Shown here piece by piece: positions 1-11,774 of a stretch of DNA of 64,000 bases. Source of the DNA: Cryptomeria japonica (Eukaryota > Streptophyta > Pinopsida > Cupressales > Cupressaceae). The stretch's first letter is position 1. Every line of letters starts with the position of its first letter. The notes below the pieces were generated by a model. The model was not told the DNA's origin, ran no database searches, and saw only the letters and a list, made by a program, of their open reading frames with translations. A program made the translations under genes and the position numbers. The stretch is taken from NCBI RefSeq assembly GCF_030272615.1, contig NC_081405.1, positions 477,599,008 through 477,663,007 of the forward strand, given 5' to 3'.

Positions 1-2
1 CG

Positions 3-1683
3 GTAGAGCAGAAGAAGGCAAAGCGCAGGAGGAGACTTGTTAGAAAGGCAACTAAGCCTACTACACCTCCACCACTGGCAAGGAAGCCTATGCAAAAGAG
101 GAAACTAGTCACACCAGCAACCACAAGCAAAAAGAAGAAGGGTGATGATACTGGAACCAGTAAGACCACAATGATCTGGGCTGAGCTTATTGATGAAATT
201 ACAAAAGACGGAATATTGAAAAATATATTAACGTATTATGAAGATTTAGAAGAGAATGAGAAAAGTGAATTAGACGAGGCTATTTTGTTATATATAGACA
301 TCTATAAGAAAGTCTTAATTATAATTTTGAAGGAGATACCTTTATCCTTGTGTAATAAACTTGAGGCTAGGAGACTTGACATTGTCAAGAGAGATAGGGA
401 GATCAAAGAAGTAGAGATTTTGTAATTGTGTGGTGCTGTAAATAATGAGGAAATGAAAAGATGTATAGACACTGCAAATAGGATAGTCTTCAGTAGAAAA
501 TCCTAGCAGATAACCCTTATGATGGGGAGAGTAAACTGGGTGGTAAATGAGATAAGTAAGGGATGGAAAAAATTCTTCCAGAAAAAACCCAGACTTTCTC
601 ACATCTCAAGAAGAATTTGCAAGGGCAACAACTTCCACCATTCCTAACAAATCAAAACGGAAAGGTATATTGGTCAGTTCAACTCTAGTTTTGACACAAT
701 CAGTAGTAACTATAGATACTCAAACACAACTAGAAGCTAAGGAGAGTGTACAGTCTGTACCAAAATAGACCATTTTTTAGCAAGGTAATGTACAAGACAT
801 TGTAAATACTATGGATAATACTCCACTGGTAGTAACCGACACTGCACCAAGTAGTGAAGCCATTAGTGAAATAGAGATTGATATTGATAAGGTAAAAGCC
901 ACTGAGTTTATACTGGTAGGTAAAACTGATTCCCCAACAAAGGTTTTGGCAATTAACACTTCTCAGGTTGAGAAGAAATTAGTCTCTGAGTTGAGTCCAA
1001 CTAAATTAATGATGATGGCTACTTAGAAATTACTGAAGGAAGGTACTATAGATAAAGGATTAATTGATCAATCGGTCTTATTGCCTGATTGTTAGATTGA
1101 AGATGGAGAAAGCCCTTTCGGTAAGCTCTAGACTCTAATAGAGGAAATCTCTAACAATTTTCAATCTCTGAGACAAATTGCATACCAACAGGCTTTGGAT
1201 AATTTCACAGCAACAAAAAGAACAACTTTTGATCAAATTATAGAGACACGGAAGAAGAAAATTGGGGACAAACTTATTCCTATTGAGGTTTGTTTAAAAC
1301 AATGTACAAATATCTACAGAGTGTGTTGTAACATAGAATGTCTTATGACTAATGTAGATAGAATATTCAAGGAGTTATTTGATAAGATGGCTAAAATTAC
1401 TCTCTTTTGATAGATTGACTGCACTGACCACATCTATTGATGGACAAATTTTGTCCTTGGAGAACCATTTTTTTTCTTTTGAGAAGGAGAGAGATAAAAT
1501 CATGAGAAGAGAAAGATATCTAAGAGGATTGGTAAGTCCTAGACTAGATTTACTGGGTGTTCACAAGAAATATTGCATGGATATGATAGCTAAACCCATA
1601 TCGACAGATATCCAAGAGAAGGAAACACTTCCCCACTTACTAAGTGGACTTGCATCTATTTCTGATACTTTCAAATCTAGCTA
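3..1683 (+). pseudogene. Non-pol ORF2-like protein, C-terminal two thirds, decayed
   Basis: Frame starting at position 3 is open to 425 and, past isolated stops, can be followed to about 600. It then continues through shifted frames at 811-1026, 1195-1410 and 1379-1684. It begins with a lysine/arginine-rich stretch (KKAKRRRRLVRK), then a helical segment containing ITKDGILKN, MDMYKK-like IDIYKK and LEARR, which lines up with ITKEGKLKN, MDMYKK and LEARR in the protein encoded at 40039-43092 on the minus strand. Further matches are MMGRVNWVVNEI against LMVGRVNEVIEEI, and FEKERDKIM...LVSPRLDLL against FEREKERIV...LSPRLDYL near the C-terminus. Predicted to be largely helical and coiled coil. It has at least two frameshifts and several in-frame stops, so this copy is dead. 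Function unknown; it is not a pol domain. Confidence 0.7.
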
Positions 1684-2033
1684 GGATACATATCTTCAGT
1701 TATTGCAAAAGGCATACCGGTAAATATTGAAGTTGACTAAGCTCTAGTGAAACTAACAATATTCTCTTATTCTTTCAATTCTTTCACCAGTCTTTGGCAT
1801 TAATGTTAAAGGGGGAGTATGTACATATGTGAAAAATATCAGAGGAACACATTGGAAGGATATCAGATGGAGTGTATTTCTCAAGGGGAGCATACTAGTA
1901 GGGAATATCAATGAAAATAATCAAAGGAACACATTGGAAGGATATCAGATGGAGTGTATTTCTCAAGGAGAGCATACTGGCAGGGAATCCATTTTTTCAC
2001 ATGAGTGTTGCCATCAATGACAAAGGGGGAGAT
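1684..2033 (+). other. 3' noncoding tail with repeated purine tracts, PPT at 2021-2033
   Basis: Noncoding stretch between the ORF2-like frame and the 3' LTR. It holds a purine tract AAAGGGGGAG near 1808, a near-duplicate pair of about 80 bp units (about 1838-1905 and 1920-1985, each with GGAACACATTGGAAGGATAT) ending in CTCAAGGGGAGCATAC-type runs, and a final AAAGGGGGAGAT immediately before TGTTGG of the LTR. The last tract is the expected plus-strand primer site; the others resemble it. Confidence 0.65.
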
Positions 2034-2657
2034 TGTTGGCAATTGAAACTCATTGGATTCATTTTTGTTGTCACTGATGGCAAACAGATCTGATGGAAAT
2101 CATAAACCGGCACTAGGAAGCATATACCAGTAGATACTGGCTTTAAAGTATTCAGGGCTACACCGACACTCACACCGGCACCAACATCGGCATCAATACT
2201 TCTTTGGAAACTGACATCAAGGAGGATTTACTTAAATCATTTTATAATTATTATTGTCAAGGCCAACATTTTTGTAAATGTATTGTAAATTGACATAAGG
2301 CATGTCATTTATAATGGGTATATAGGTCAGTCTGCTAGGTTATTTTGAAAAATGAGAAAGGGATATGAGTGATGTGATAGATGATACGTATGGACATAGG
2401 AGAATATAGTAGAATTGTATGATGCAAAATATATGTATGAAGATCATTTTGTATGCGAGTGTTATATCATGCAATGATATGTAGATAGCTTGGAAAAAAT
2501 TCTTGGAGGAGAAGAGATACTGGTAGCAGTTCAGAGCTTATGAACTGGTACAAAGCAAAACTAGAACCAAAACTCTATTTGGCATCGCAGATGCATTCTT
2601 GAGTTCATTTTTAGTAACTTACTTTATCAAAAATATTATAGTAAGTGAGGCGCTCTA
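2034..2657 (+). repeat. 3' LTR of family C, first part
   Basis: Starts TGTTGGCAATTG right after the purine tract. It contains the 'TTGTCACTGATGGCAA' start-proximal box also seen in the other LTR families here, and several CCGGC/CCGGT words. It breaks off at CTCTA (2653-2657), the left target duplication of the inserted Copia. Confidence 0.75.
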
Positions 2658-3715
2658 TGTTAGGTCCCAGAGACAACTGAGAGAGGGGGCTGAATCAGTT
2701 GTCAAATAAATTCAAACCAAAAACAACTTAACCAACTTAATGCTTAATACCGGTAACTGGTCTAATATGTCGGTAGACATTTTTAACAGTTAATTGCAAT
2801 ACCAGTAAGGATTATTGCATTAAACAAAAAGACAAAGTCATCCACAACACATAACACCAATATTTGTACGTGGAAACCCTGTAAGAGGAAAAACCACGGT
2901 GGGAAACATTACCCACAATTAGATGATACTACTGCAGATAGTAAGTGTATACAAATCAGGTTTCAACATGCAGAAAGGCCAAGCACCTATAGCTCACTGC
3001 ACGATCACAAAATGGGAGTCACACTAACTACAGTTGGATGGTTAAATCCAATAAGAATGTACTGCACAAAATAGCATCTTCATATGCTGGATTCAGTATC
3101 GGTGTAGTTCTGATTGTCTTCTCAAAAACCCTCCTTCAATCTTCAAATGATGTCTGCATGTATAGCTCTACTTATTCTTGCATATACCTTCACACAATCC
3201 TTTTTTGCATTCCACATTCAATCTTACAAATAAGATCTTACATTTATACCATACCCTAAGACCAATTTTAGTAGGTCGGCTCTACAATATATTACAATAA
3301 AATTAATTTACAAATCAATTAATACTCGATGAAATAACCAATTCAATATGTTAGCTTAATGCATTTACAACAATAATAAGTCATCTCCATAGTGTGCCAT
3401 GCTGATCTAGAAAAGATAAACCTACTGATGTAACTTGGACCTATTTGCTAGTAAAAGAAAATATGCAAATACTAATATACCAATAAACAAAACTCCAAGA
3501 CAAAGTGTCCACACAATATCTTTGACATAACCAAGTGTTTTCCATATCATTCCAAGTGTCGATGATCATTATATCCTACTGGTGTACCAGATACTAGTGA
3601 GTGTGCACAAGTCACTTGCTTGCCGGTGAATGTTGCTGATACTCCAAAATGCTAGAGTTGATAAGTGTTTAGTAGGTGTTGACATCAATGACAAAACCAT
3701 ATTAAAATACCAACA
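2658..3715 (-). repeat. 3' LTR of Copia-B (minus)
   Basis: On the minus strand it starts TGTTGGTATTTT at 3715 and ends ...GACCTAACA at 2658. It is collinear with the LTR at 8302-9358. Contains several ACCGGT/ACCAGT words and the 'GTTGACATCAATGACAAAACC' start-proximal region (as read on the plus strand) shared by all family B LTRs. Confidence 0.93.
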
Positions 3716-4093
3716 ATCTACCCTTTTGGCATTGATGGCAACACAAGATGGAAAAACCATCAAAGTGCCAAAACAAAAATGCCAAATACCAAAAACCAAC
3801 AATCTCCGTAAAGAGATCATAACCAAAAATCAAAACACAGATACATAGAGTAATAATCTCTCCCAAATAACAATCTCTCCCCCTGGGAGCAACATGTGTT
3901 TTCCTTGTTTTTTTCCATACCAATCTCTCCCCCTTTGACATCAAATGCCAAAGTTATTACCAAGCCAAGTTCATATACAAATACCAATCAATTTAGTATA
4001 CCAACTACTCCCCCTGAGAAGTAGCTTCCTCATCAAAGCCAGAGTAAAATATTTCTCTGTTAATTCTATCGATTGATGACAATCATCAACTTC
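3716..4093 (-). other. Copia-B 3' noncoding region with several purine-tract repeats
   Basis: Between the pol stop and the 3' LTR. On the plus strand it shows CTCTCCCCCT at 3875-3884, CTCTCCCCCT at 3925-3934 and CTCCCCCTG near 4008, plus a decayed tract ACCCTTTTGGC next to the LTR (3720-3730). On the coding strand these are AGGGGGAGAG-type runs. The tract abutting the LTR should be the functional polypurine tract; it is mutated here. Confidence 0.7.
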
Positions 4094-5944
4094 CTAAGTC
4101 TCTACCGGTGGGGGTATGACCCCAAGATGGTCTCTGAGATATTCAAAAGTCTCCTTTGGCAGAGGTTTAGTAAAGTTATCTGCAATCTTCTCTTTAGTAT
4201 TCACATAAACCAGTTTTATTTCCTTTGCTTCAACATTTTCCCTTAGAAAATTCAATTTGATAGAAACATGTTTGGTTTTAGAATGTAATACTGGATTCTT
4301 AGATATATCAATTGTTGCAGTGTTATCACAATAGATAGTAATAGGTTCCTTGCATTTTACATTTATTTCCTTCAACATTTGCTTAATCCATAGTACCTAT
4401 GTACAGTTAGTTGCTGTTGCAACATATTCTAATTTTGTTGTTGATAAAGATGTACAACATTGTTTCTTACTCAACCAAGAAACTAGTCTATTTCCAAGAA
4501 ATAATGCTCCACCAATGGTGCTTTTTCTATCATCCACATCTCCTACCCAATTTGCATCTATGTATGCACATAATTCAAAGTTTTCATCTCTAGGATACCA
4601 TAATCCAAGATTTATAGTGCCTTGTAAGTACTGGAAAATCCTTTTTACTGCTGATTCATGATTTTCTCTAGGATTACTCTAAAATTTTGAAACAATACAT
4701 ACTGCATTCATAATATTAGGTCTGGTTTGTTTCAAATATAGTAAATCTCCTATCATAGATTTTTATCTTGTTGGATTAACAGGTGTAGATTCATCCCTTA
4801 GTGATAGTTTGTCATTTGTAGTCATAGGTGTGCTTACCAATTTAGAGTTCTCCATCCCAAATTTCTTTAGTAACTCTTTTAAGTACTTGGATTGACTCAA
4901 GAATATACCTTTATTAGTTTGTGAAATTTGCAATCCTAAAAAGAATTTTATTTCTCCAATCATAGGCATTTCAAATTCTTGCTGCATTTTGATAGAAAAT
5001 TCTTTACATAATCCATCTTCTCCTCCAAAGATTATATCATCAACAAAAACTTCTATAATCAAGATTTCATCATTAGTCACTTTATAATATAAATTGATGT
5101 CTGCATTACCTTTAGAAAAACCAATCTTCAAAAGATACTTATCCAATATTGCATACCAAGCTCTTGTAGCTTGCTTCAACCCATATAAAGCATTTCTTAA
5201 CCTGCAAACCATATCTTTGTTATCTGTCAAAGAAAATCCATCAGGTTGTTCAATGTAAACTTCTTCTTCAAGATCTCCATTCAAAAATGCACATTTAATA
5301 TCCATTTGATATACTTTGTAGTTCTTATGTGCTACAAAAGCCAAGATTAATATGTCTGCCTCAATTCTAGCTACCAGTGCAAAGGTTTCATTGTAATCAA
5401 TTCCTTCTTTCTAAGAATATCCCTTACACACTAGTCTTGCTTTATTTTTGATAACCTTAACATCTTCATTAAGTTTGTTTCTGAATACCCATTTGGTTCC
5501 AATTACATTTTTATCTTTAGGCCAGGGAACTAATGTCCAAGTGTTATTCTTCTCAATTTATTCTAATTCTTCTTCCACAACTTTAATCCAATATTTATCT
5601 TCACATTCCTCATTAACTGATGATGGTTCAATTTGAGAAATAAGACATACCTCTTCATTTGCCAATCTTCCTCCTGTCATAACTACTTTATACTTGTTTC
5701 CAATTATCTGATATTCAGAATGATTCAGTCTTACATACCGGGGTGTCTTTGTTTCCTGTTGTTCCTCGGTTATAGTGGAATTTTTAGATGATACTGGGGT
5801 AACTGGATCTTCATTCTGTACCAGTGGATTCAGAGTAGGTTCATTTGTCAAAAATTTTGTTGCCAGTTTAGAGTCTATATACCTTGAAGTTCCTCTGAAT
5901 TGTTCATCAATCTTTACATTTGTACTTTCAACAATTTTCTGCAA
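4094..5944 (-). pseudogene. Copia-B pol: IN C-terminus linker, reverse transcriptase, RNase H
   Basis: Reads through an IN-RT linker (5944-5558), the Copia RT core and the C-terminal RNase H up to 4094. Visible motifs are [31 protein letters not shown], the RT catalytic [16 protein letters not shown] and, in RNase H, DANWVGDVDDRKST, KTKHVSIK and FTKPLPKETFEYLRD. The frame is broken by an in-frame TAA after EEELE, TAG in GYS*KEG where CAG is expected, and stops near 4763, 4683 and 4399. The protein would copy genomic RNA into cDNA in virus-like particles; this copy cannot. Confidence 0.9.
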
Positions 5945-6867
5945 TATTTTGTTAAAACATCTATATGCCTTTCTCTTAGATGAATACCAAGAAATATTCC
6001 TTCATCACTTCTAGGATCAAATTTGCCAATATACTCATCTCTTCTGATATAGCATTTACTTCCAAAATTTTTGAAATATTTAAGAGTAGGATTAATACCA
6101 AACCATAGTTCATGAGGGGTCTTACCGATTTCACCTTTGATGTGAACTTTGTTGAATGTATAGACCACTGTACTGACTACCTCTCTCCAATATACATGTG
6201 GTAGGTTTTCTTCTGATAACATACTTCTTGCTGCATCCAAGATAGTTCTATTTTTCCTTTCAACAACTCCATTCTGTTGTGGTGTCCGAGGTGCTGATAG
6301 GTGTCTTCTAATTCCATTTACTTCATAGAATGTATTAAATTCCTTAGATGTAAATTCCCCTCCTTGATCTGATCTTAGACATTTAATTTTCTTACTAGTT
6401 TCATTTTCTACCATGGCTTTGAACAGTTTGAACTTTCCAAGTGCTTCTGGTTTTTCTCTGAGAAAAGTAACCCAACACATTCTAGAATAGTCATCAATGA
6501 TTAGCATGAAATATCTATCACCTTGTAAGCTTTTAGTTCTAGCTGGACCACATAAATTGGTATGAATTAAATCAAGAGCATTATTGGATTTTTCTGGAAT
6601 ATTTTTGAAGCTATCTCTTACTTGTTTTCCAAATTGACATTCCTTACATACTGTATTGTGAGGTTTGACAATTTTAGGTAAATCTCTAACTGCCTTAATA
6701 GTACTGATTTTCACCATGCAATCAAAGTTTACATGATAGAGTCTCTTATGCCATAGCCAAATTTCATCAATATGTGCAATTAAGCATGTCTTTTCACTAT
6801 TATTCAAATGAAAGATATTACCTCTAGTCTGATTACCAGTTGCAATTTCCAAACCAGTTCTATTCAT
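5914..6867 (-). pseudogene. Copia-B integrase with gag-pre-integrase zinc region
   Basis: 317 codons. The N-terminal part has LWHKRLYHVNF and CKECQFGK, matching the GAG_pre-integrase HHCC zinc binding region. The catalytic core shows LIHTNLCGP (the first Asp of the DDE triad is replaced by Asn), RSDQGGEF (second Asp present) and PQQNGVVERKN (Glu present, 35 residues later). The frame slips after DEGIFLG, so the end is out of frame with the correct sequence, which continues at 5944. The loss of the first acidic residue predicts an inactive enzyme even without the frameshift. Confidence 0.9.
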
Positions 6868-6897
6868 GATTTTGCATTTTCCATTTTTGAATTGTAA

Positions 6898-8245
6898 CTA
6901 AAATCCTTTCTCAACTAATTGACCAAGACTCAAAAGATTATGCTTTAATCCTTTAACATAGTAAACATTGTCAGTGTTATGCTTACCATCAAGAGATATT
7001 GTACCCTTACCTTTGATCAAACAAGATTTGTCATCTCCAAATCTCACTAAGCCTCCACTGTATTCTTGAAAGTTCAAGAATTTACCTTTATCTCTTATCA
7101 TATGATGTGAGCATCCTAAATCAATGATCCACTCATCCTTTACTTCAACTTCAGCTGCCAAGGCCTGTTCTACCAATTGAGCATTTGGTGTTGGCTGATC
7201 TTCTATTATAGCAACAAAAACCCATCCATTGTTTGTCGGATCCTCATCAGAATCATCAGTCACTCCTTCATCAGCAATGTAACAAGATTTGTCTTTATTA
7301 TTATTAAATTTGTATCTTTGATATTCAGGGTTAGGCTTGTATGTTCTTCTAGCTTCTTCTCTTAGTCTAGCATATCTATCAGGGCATCTTGAAGCCATAT
7401 GACCAATCTTATTGCAGTTAAAACATTTAAAGGGTGCTTTACCTTCATACTTACTTCCAACTGGAACTTTAGGCATTTTCCTTGCAAATAATGCTTTAAG
7501 TTCTTCAAGTTCTTCATTTTCTTTCCTGCTTTCTTCAAGTTCTCTTGCATAAAAGGATTTCCAATCAGATTTGTCAAATAATGGAGTAGATGATGTTGAT
7601 GCTTTAAAGGCTAAATCTATCTTTATAGTAGCAACAGGACCAAATTCTTCAATTTCAAAACTTGAAAGTTTTCCAATCAATGTATCCCTAGTTACTGATG
7701 TATTAGGCATTATTCTTAACTCATTTATAGCAGTGACTTTCATTTTATATGCCAGTGGCAATCCTCTTAAAACTTTGGAAACAATTTCATCCCCACTTAA
7801 GGTTCCTCCACAACATTTAATACCCAAAATAATCTCATTTACTCTTTCCATAAAAGCATAAATCCTTTCATCTTCTTCCTTTTTCAGATGTTCATACTTG
7901 ACGTGGAAGCTTTCAAGTTTTGCAATTTTGACTGTGGAATCTCCTTCATTTAGTGTTTCCAAATGATCCCAAATAGCTTTAGCAGTAGACCTATCTGATA
8001 GTCCCATGATTTGTTGATATGATAATGTGCTCAAAAGTGCTTCTCTTACTTTGCAATCATTTTCCTCATCTTTAGTCATTGGGTGGATTGGGCTGACTCT
8101 GAGTAGGAGCATTATAACCATTTTTTGTAACATCCCAGATGTCCTTTCCAATGCAATTTAAATGTGTCTCCATTCTGATCTTCCATATGCCATAGTTGGT
8201 TCCATCAAGTTTAGGACTGTCCTTCCTAAAATAGTTAGTAGACAT
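6898..8245 (-). pseudogene. Copia-B gag and aspartic protease
   Basis: The likely start is ATG at 8245 (MSTNYFRKDSPKLDGTNYG, the usual Copia gag opening). A one-base slip near 8060-8100 moves the frame into the 8151-6898 reading. Domains: DUF4219/UBN2 gag with WKIRMETHL and VNEIILGIKCC, a CCHC knuckle CFNCNKIGHMASRC, and the protease segment ending at the stop. The protease active site reads DLGCSHHM instead of the usual DSG, a likely inactivating change. The stop at 6898-6900 is TAG where the sister copy pattern suggests CAG. Confidence 0.88.
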
Positions 8246-8287
8246 TGGATCTCCTCAAGCTGTTAAAGTTCTGCAAAAGAGGACTAA

Positions 8288-8299
8288 GCTCTGATACCA
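8288..8299 (-). other. Primer-binding site (initiator Met tRNA), Copia-B
   Basis: Minus strand reads TGGTATCAGAGC three bases inside the 5' LTR, the standard complement of the plant initiator tRNA-Met 3' end. Confidence 0.9.
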
Positions 8300-8301
8300 A
8301 T

Positions 8302-9358
8302 TGTTAGGTCCCAAAGACAACTTAGAGGGGGGGTGAATCAGTTGTCAAATAAATTCAAACCAAAAACAACTTAACCAACTTAATTCTTAATACCGGTAAC
8401 TGGTCTAATATGTTGGTAGACAGTTTTAATAGTTAATTGCAATACTGGTAAGGATTAATGCATGAAACAAAAAGACAAAGTCATCCACAACACATAACAA
8501 CAATATTTGTATGTGGAAACCCTGTAAGGGGAAAAAACATGGTGGGAAACCTTACCCACAATCAGATGATACTACTGTAGATAGTAAGTGTATACAAATG
8601 GGGTCTGCACATGTAGAAAGGCCAAGTGCCTAGAGCTCACTACTCAATCACAAAATGGGAGTCACATTGGCTACAGTTGGATGGTTAAATCCAATAAGAA
8701 TGTACTGCACAAAATAGCATCTTCATATGCTAGATTCAGTACCGGTGTAGTTCTGATTGTCTTCTCAAAAACCCTCCTTCAATCTTCAAATGATGTCTGT
8801 GTGTATAGCTCTACTTATTCTCGCATATACCTTCACACAATCCTTTTCCGCATTCCACATTCGATCTTACAAATAAGATCTTACATTTATACCATACCCT
8901 AAGACCAATTTGAGTAGGTCAACTCTACAAGATATTACAATAAAATTAATTTACAAATCAGTTAATACCTAATGCAATAACCAATTCAATATGTCGGCTT
9001 AATGCATTTACAACAATAATAAGTCATCTTCATAGCGTGCCATGCTGATCTAGAAAAAATAAACCTGCCATTGTAACTTGGACCTATTTGCCAGTAACAA
9101 CAAATATGCAAATGCTAATATACCAATAAACAAAACTCCAAGACAAACTATCCACATGATTTCTTCGACATAACCAAGTGTTTTTCATATCATTCCAAGT
9201 GTCGGTGATCATTATATCCTACCGGTGTACCAGATACTCGTGACTGTGCATAAGTCACTTGCTTGCCAGTGAATGTTGTTGATACTCTAAAATGTCAGAG
9301 TTGATAAGTGTTTAGTAGGTGTTGACATCAATGACAAAACCATACCAAAATACCAACA
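8302..9358 (-). repeat. 5' LTR of Copia-B (minus)
   Basis: Collinear with 2658-3715 (1057 against 1058 bp). On the minus strand TGTTGG at 9358 to CTAACA at 8302, followed by the tRNA primer site. The right flank is CTCTA. Confidence 0.94.
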
Positions 9359-9363
9359 CTCTA

Positions 9364-9673
9364 GTGATGAGAAGTATGCTCTAGGAAGTGTGCCTTCCTG
9401 CAAGTGTGGGCTCCTATTATATGTAATATCTTTTCATATGGCAAGTGAACTGATATTGTGGGTCACAAATCCCACCGTGGGTTTTCCTCATTGAGTTTTT
9501 CCACATATAAATCCTATGTGTTATGGTGTTCATTTATGTGGATGGTTTATTTGCTCCTTGTTATATGTTTGTTTGTTTACCGGTTTATATATGCATGTTA
9601 TAAAAGGATAAAAATTGTTCATTCTGGCAGAACGTTGATTCACCCTCCCTCTCAGTGTTCTTGGATCACATCA
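9364..9673 (+). repeat. 3' LTR of family C, second part
   Basis: Resumes after the CTCTA duplication with GTGATGAGAAGTATGC. It contains the LTR-end motif TTCACCCTCCCTCTCAGTG and ends close to GGATCACATCA (decayed from an ...AACA end). Together with 2034-2657 it gives an LTR of about 934 bp. Confidence 0.75.
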
Positions 9674-11774
9674 ACCTTCCTCATAATGTCATAAATAATA
9701 ACACAAAGAGTGATAAACTACCCTTCCTAGTTGGGTTTTGTATTTTTGAAACTTATTATCTTGACTCAAGATCATTCGACCTAACATGCATATCAACAAT
9801 TTGAATCTTTAGGCTAGAAATTCTATCATTGTCATTATCCCAAGAAAAATCTTCATTAGTGGCATCTGTGTTTCCTTTGATCTCCTTAGATTTCATAGGA
9901 GACCCCAAGTTTAGATCCATTAAATCCAACCCTTCCTCAAACTCTTAAAACAACATCATCCCCTACTATAAACTCTAGTGTCATCATCTTTTCCACCATT
10001 ATCTTCATCCTTAGAGTTTTCACTAGAGACATCCTCTAGCATACTCTTGATCAGTCATAGTGTCACTTTTTTGTTTTTCTCTTTTGGAATAGCTTTGCCC
10101 TTATAATATTTTTTAATAAGTGGAATAATTAACAACCTCTAGGGCTATTATCTTGTTTCCCTTGCTCCTACTTAACATCTTCTTCGCTTCCTCACCTAGG
10201 ATCTTGCAAGTCAATAGTAATGCTCCTTTTAGGAGTCTTATTATTAGTTTTTCTAAGTTTGGTATTTCCTTGCTTAATCATTAGGGCTTTTCTTTTTTAA
10301 ATTATGAATTTTATTAGTGCCACTTAAAGGGACTCATTCTCAACCAAGTCTTTCTTGTTAAATTATTTTTCTTTTTATCTGAGATGATTTTCCTATCTGG
10401 GGATTGAGGTTTTCTTTCAATCAATTCAATATAGACAAAGCTCATAGGGGTAATAGGGTTCTCACTAGAGTTCCTAGGGTGAGTGAGGAGTCTACCATGG
10501 TGAGGGGAATAGAACTCATACTAGTAAAGGACAAAAAATAGGCCCTGATGTAGACTAGGGGAGGCATTCTTATTTATACTTCCTTAGAGAGAAGAAAACA
10601 AGAAATAGGGCTTATCAATTTTTTCACCATGTCTAATGTGATTAAGAATGGAGAAATGGTATCCATGAATTGTGGTATACCAACCTTCTAATGTGAAATA
10701 TTTCATGACATGAAAACTCACCATGGCATATGGTAGAGGAAGGATGGAGTGGTCATACCCAGGGATAACTTTAAGAAAGCACCCCCCAGGAAAAAGTGTA
10801 AAACCCCAGCAAACTAGGTGTTATTTTGGGGGGGGATTTTCATATGGATGGCAAAAACAATTTTCAAAGTAGGAAAAAAAATTCATTTGTATTGGCGATG
10901 TTTTTTTTGATGGTATGGAAATTTCATAAAATTCTGGTGAATAATACCTTGTTCTGTGGGGAAAATATATATTGCAGGAGGCGAATGTTTTTTGTTTAAA
11001 GGAACAAATATTTAAGTGTATGGGCAAAAATTTTTACTCTGAATGAAAAATTATTTAAGTGTATTGGCAATTTTTATCTGCCATTTGAAATTTATTTAAT
11101 TTCTTTGGCTAATGTTTCGTTATTTATGAAAAAAAATACATTTTATTGTCAATTTCATGAATTCATTGCCATTAATAGACAAGACACATCACATTGGGTC
11201 TAGACTCTAAATGATGTATCGATAAGCGTGACATCATTGACACGTCACACGTACCTAAAATCCATCAATTATTTTAAATCGTTAAATGATCATAGATCAA
11301 TGACTGAAGTTTTCTTTCAGCCCAAATTTCTAAAGAGAATGTAGTTCTCCAGAAAGTGCCCAAAATGGAATTGCATTCAATAGACACGTATCAAATGTCA
11401 CGGTCGATAATGTTGGTCATTTAATATATGTCTTGTCACTAACTGCAATCCACTCTTCCCCCATGACTTTAGCACGACTTTCAATATGGTATTTGGTACT
11501 GGTTTAGAGTTGTTTCCAATTTCGCACATTAGTGCAATTATGGGAAAGATTTGCAGACATATATGAAAGATTTAAATTTTTTTAAAGGAATTAATACAAT
11601 TAGAAAAGGAATTATTACAATCAAGAGCTTTAGCTATTTATAGATGATCTCTACTTCTTTCATCTTCAATTAGCCTTTGGTAGATAAATTGTCGGAGCTC
11701 ATGATAGTTAAATTCTTCCTCTGGTTTAGGTCTATAGGCTCAGGCTCTATAATTTGGTATTATGATTTCTCAAG
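9674..11774. other. Spacer with no supportable gene
   Basis: A+T-rich sequence without a gene I can support. On the minus strand 9756-9920 is a 54-residue acidic open stretch (contains WDNDNDR) inside about 0.8 kb of sequence that looks like decayed Ser/Asp-rich coding DNA, but stops are dense. A G10 run sits near 10830. No tRNA, rRNA, LTR end or tandem array is seen here. Confidence 0.5.

Larger units (their letters stand above)
2658..9358 (-). mobile_element. Full-length Copia retrotransposon (family B, minus strand)
   Basis: Complete element: two LTRs of 1058 and 1057 bp, a primer-binding site complementary to initiator methionine tRNA, gag-AP-IN-RT-RNase H in Copia order on the minus strand, and a purine tract. 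Both ends are flanked by the identical 5-bp sequence CTCTA (2653-2657, 9359-9363). The target is the 3' LTR of family C. The two LTRs differ at scattered, mostly transition sites, so the insertion is not recent. Gag-pol carries frameshifts and in-frame stops, so the copy is non-functional. Confidence 0.95.
1..9673 (+). mobile_element. Non-pol LTR retroelement (family C), 3' half, split by a Copia insertion
   Basis: This is the 3' portion of an LTR element whose 5' end lies outside the window. It consists of a long non-pol coding frame (3-1683), a noncoding tail with purine tracts, and a 3' LTR starting TGTTGGC at 2034 directly after AAAGGGGGAGAT. The LTR is interrupted at 2657/2658 by a complete Copia element flanked by CTCTA on both sides, and resumes at 9364. 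No protease, integrase or reverse transcriptase frame is seen in the visible internal part. The coding frame is related to that of the minus-strand element at 39890-45420. The right end near 9673 is placed by analogy with LTR ends of the form GGATCC(A)ACA and may be off by a few bases. Confidence 0.75.

Noticed and set aside
1829-2093. Two overlapping short plus-strand frames near the family C purine tracts
   Set aside because: They arise from an approximate 80-bp duplication in noncoding sequence and run into the LTR.
9458-9694. 78-codon plus-strand frame in the end of LTR C
   Set aside because: Lies wholly in LTR sequence; similar frames appear at the equivalent place in other LTRs.
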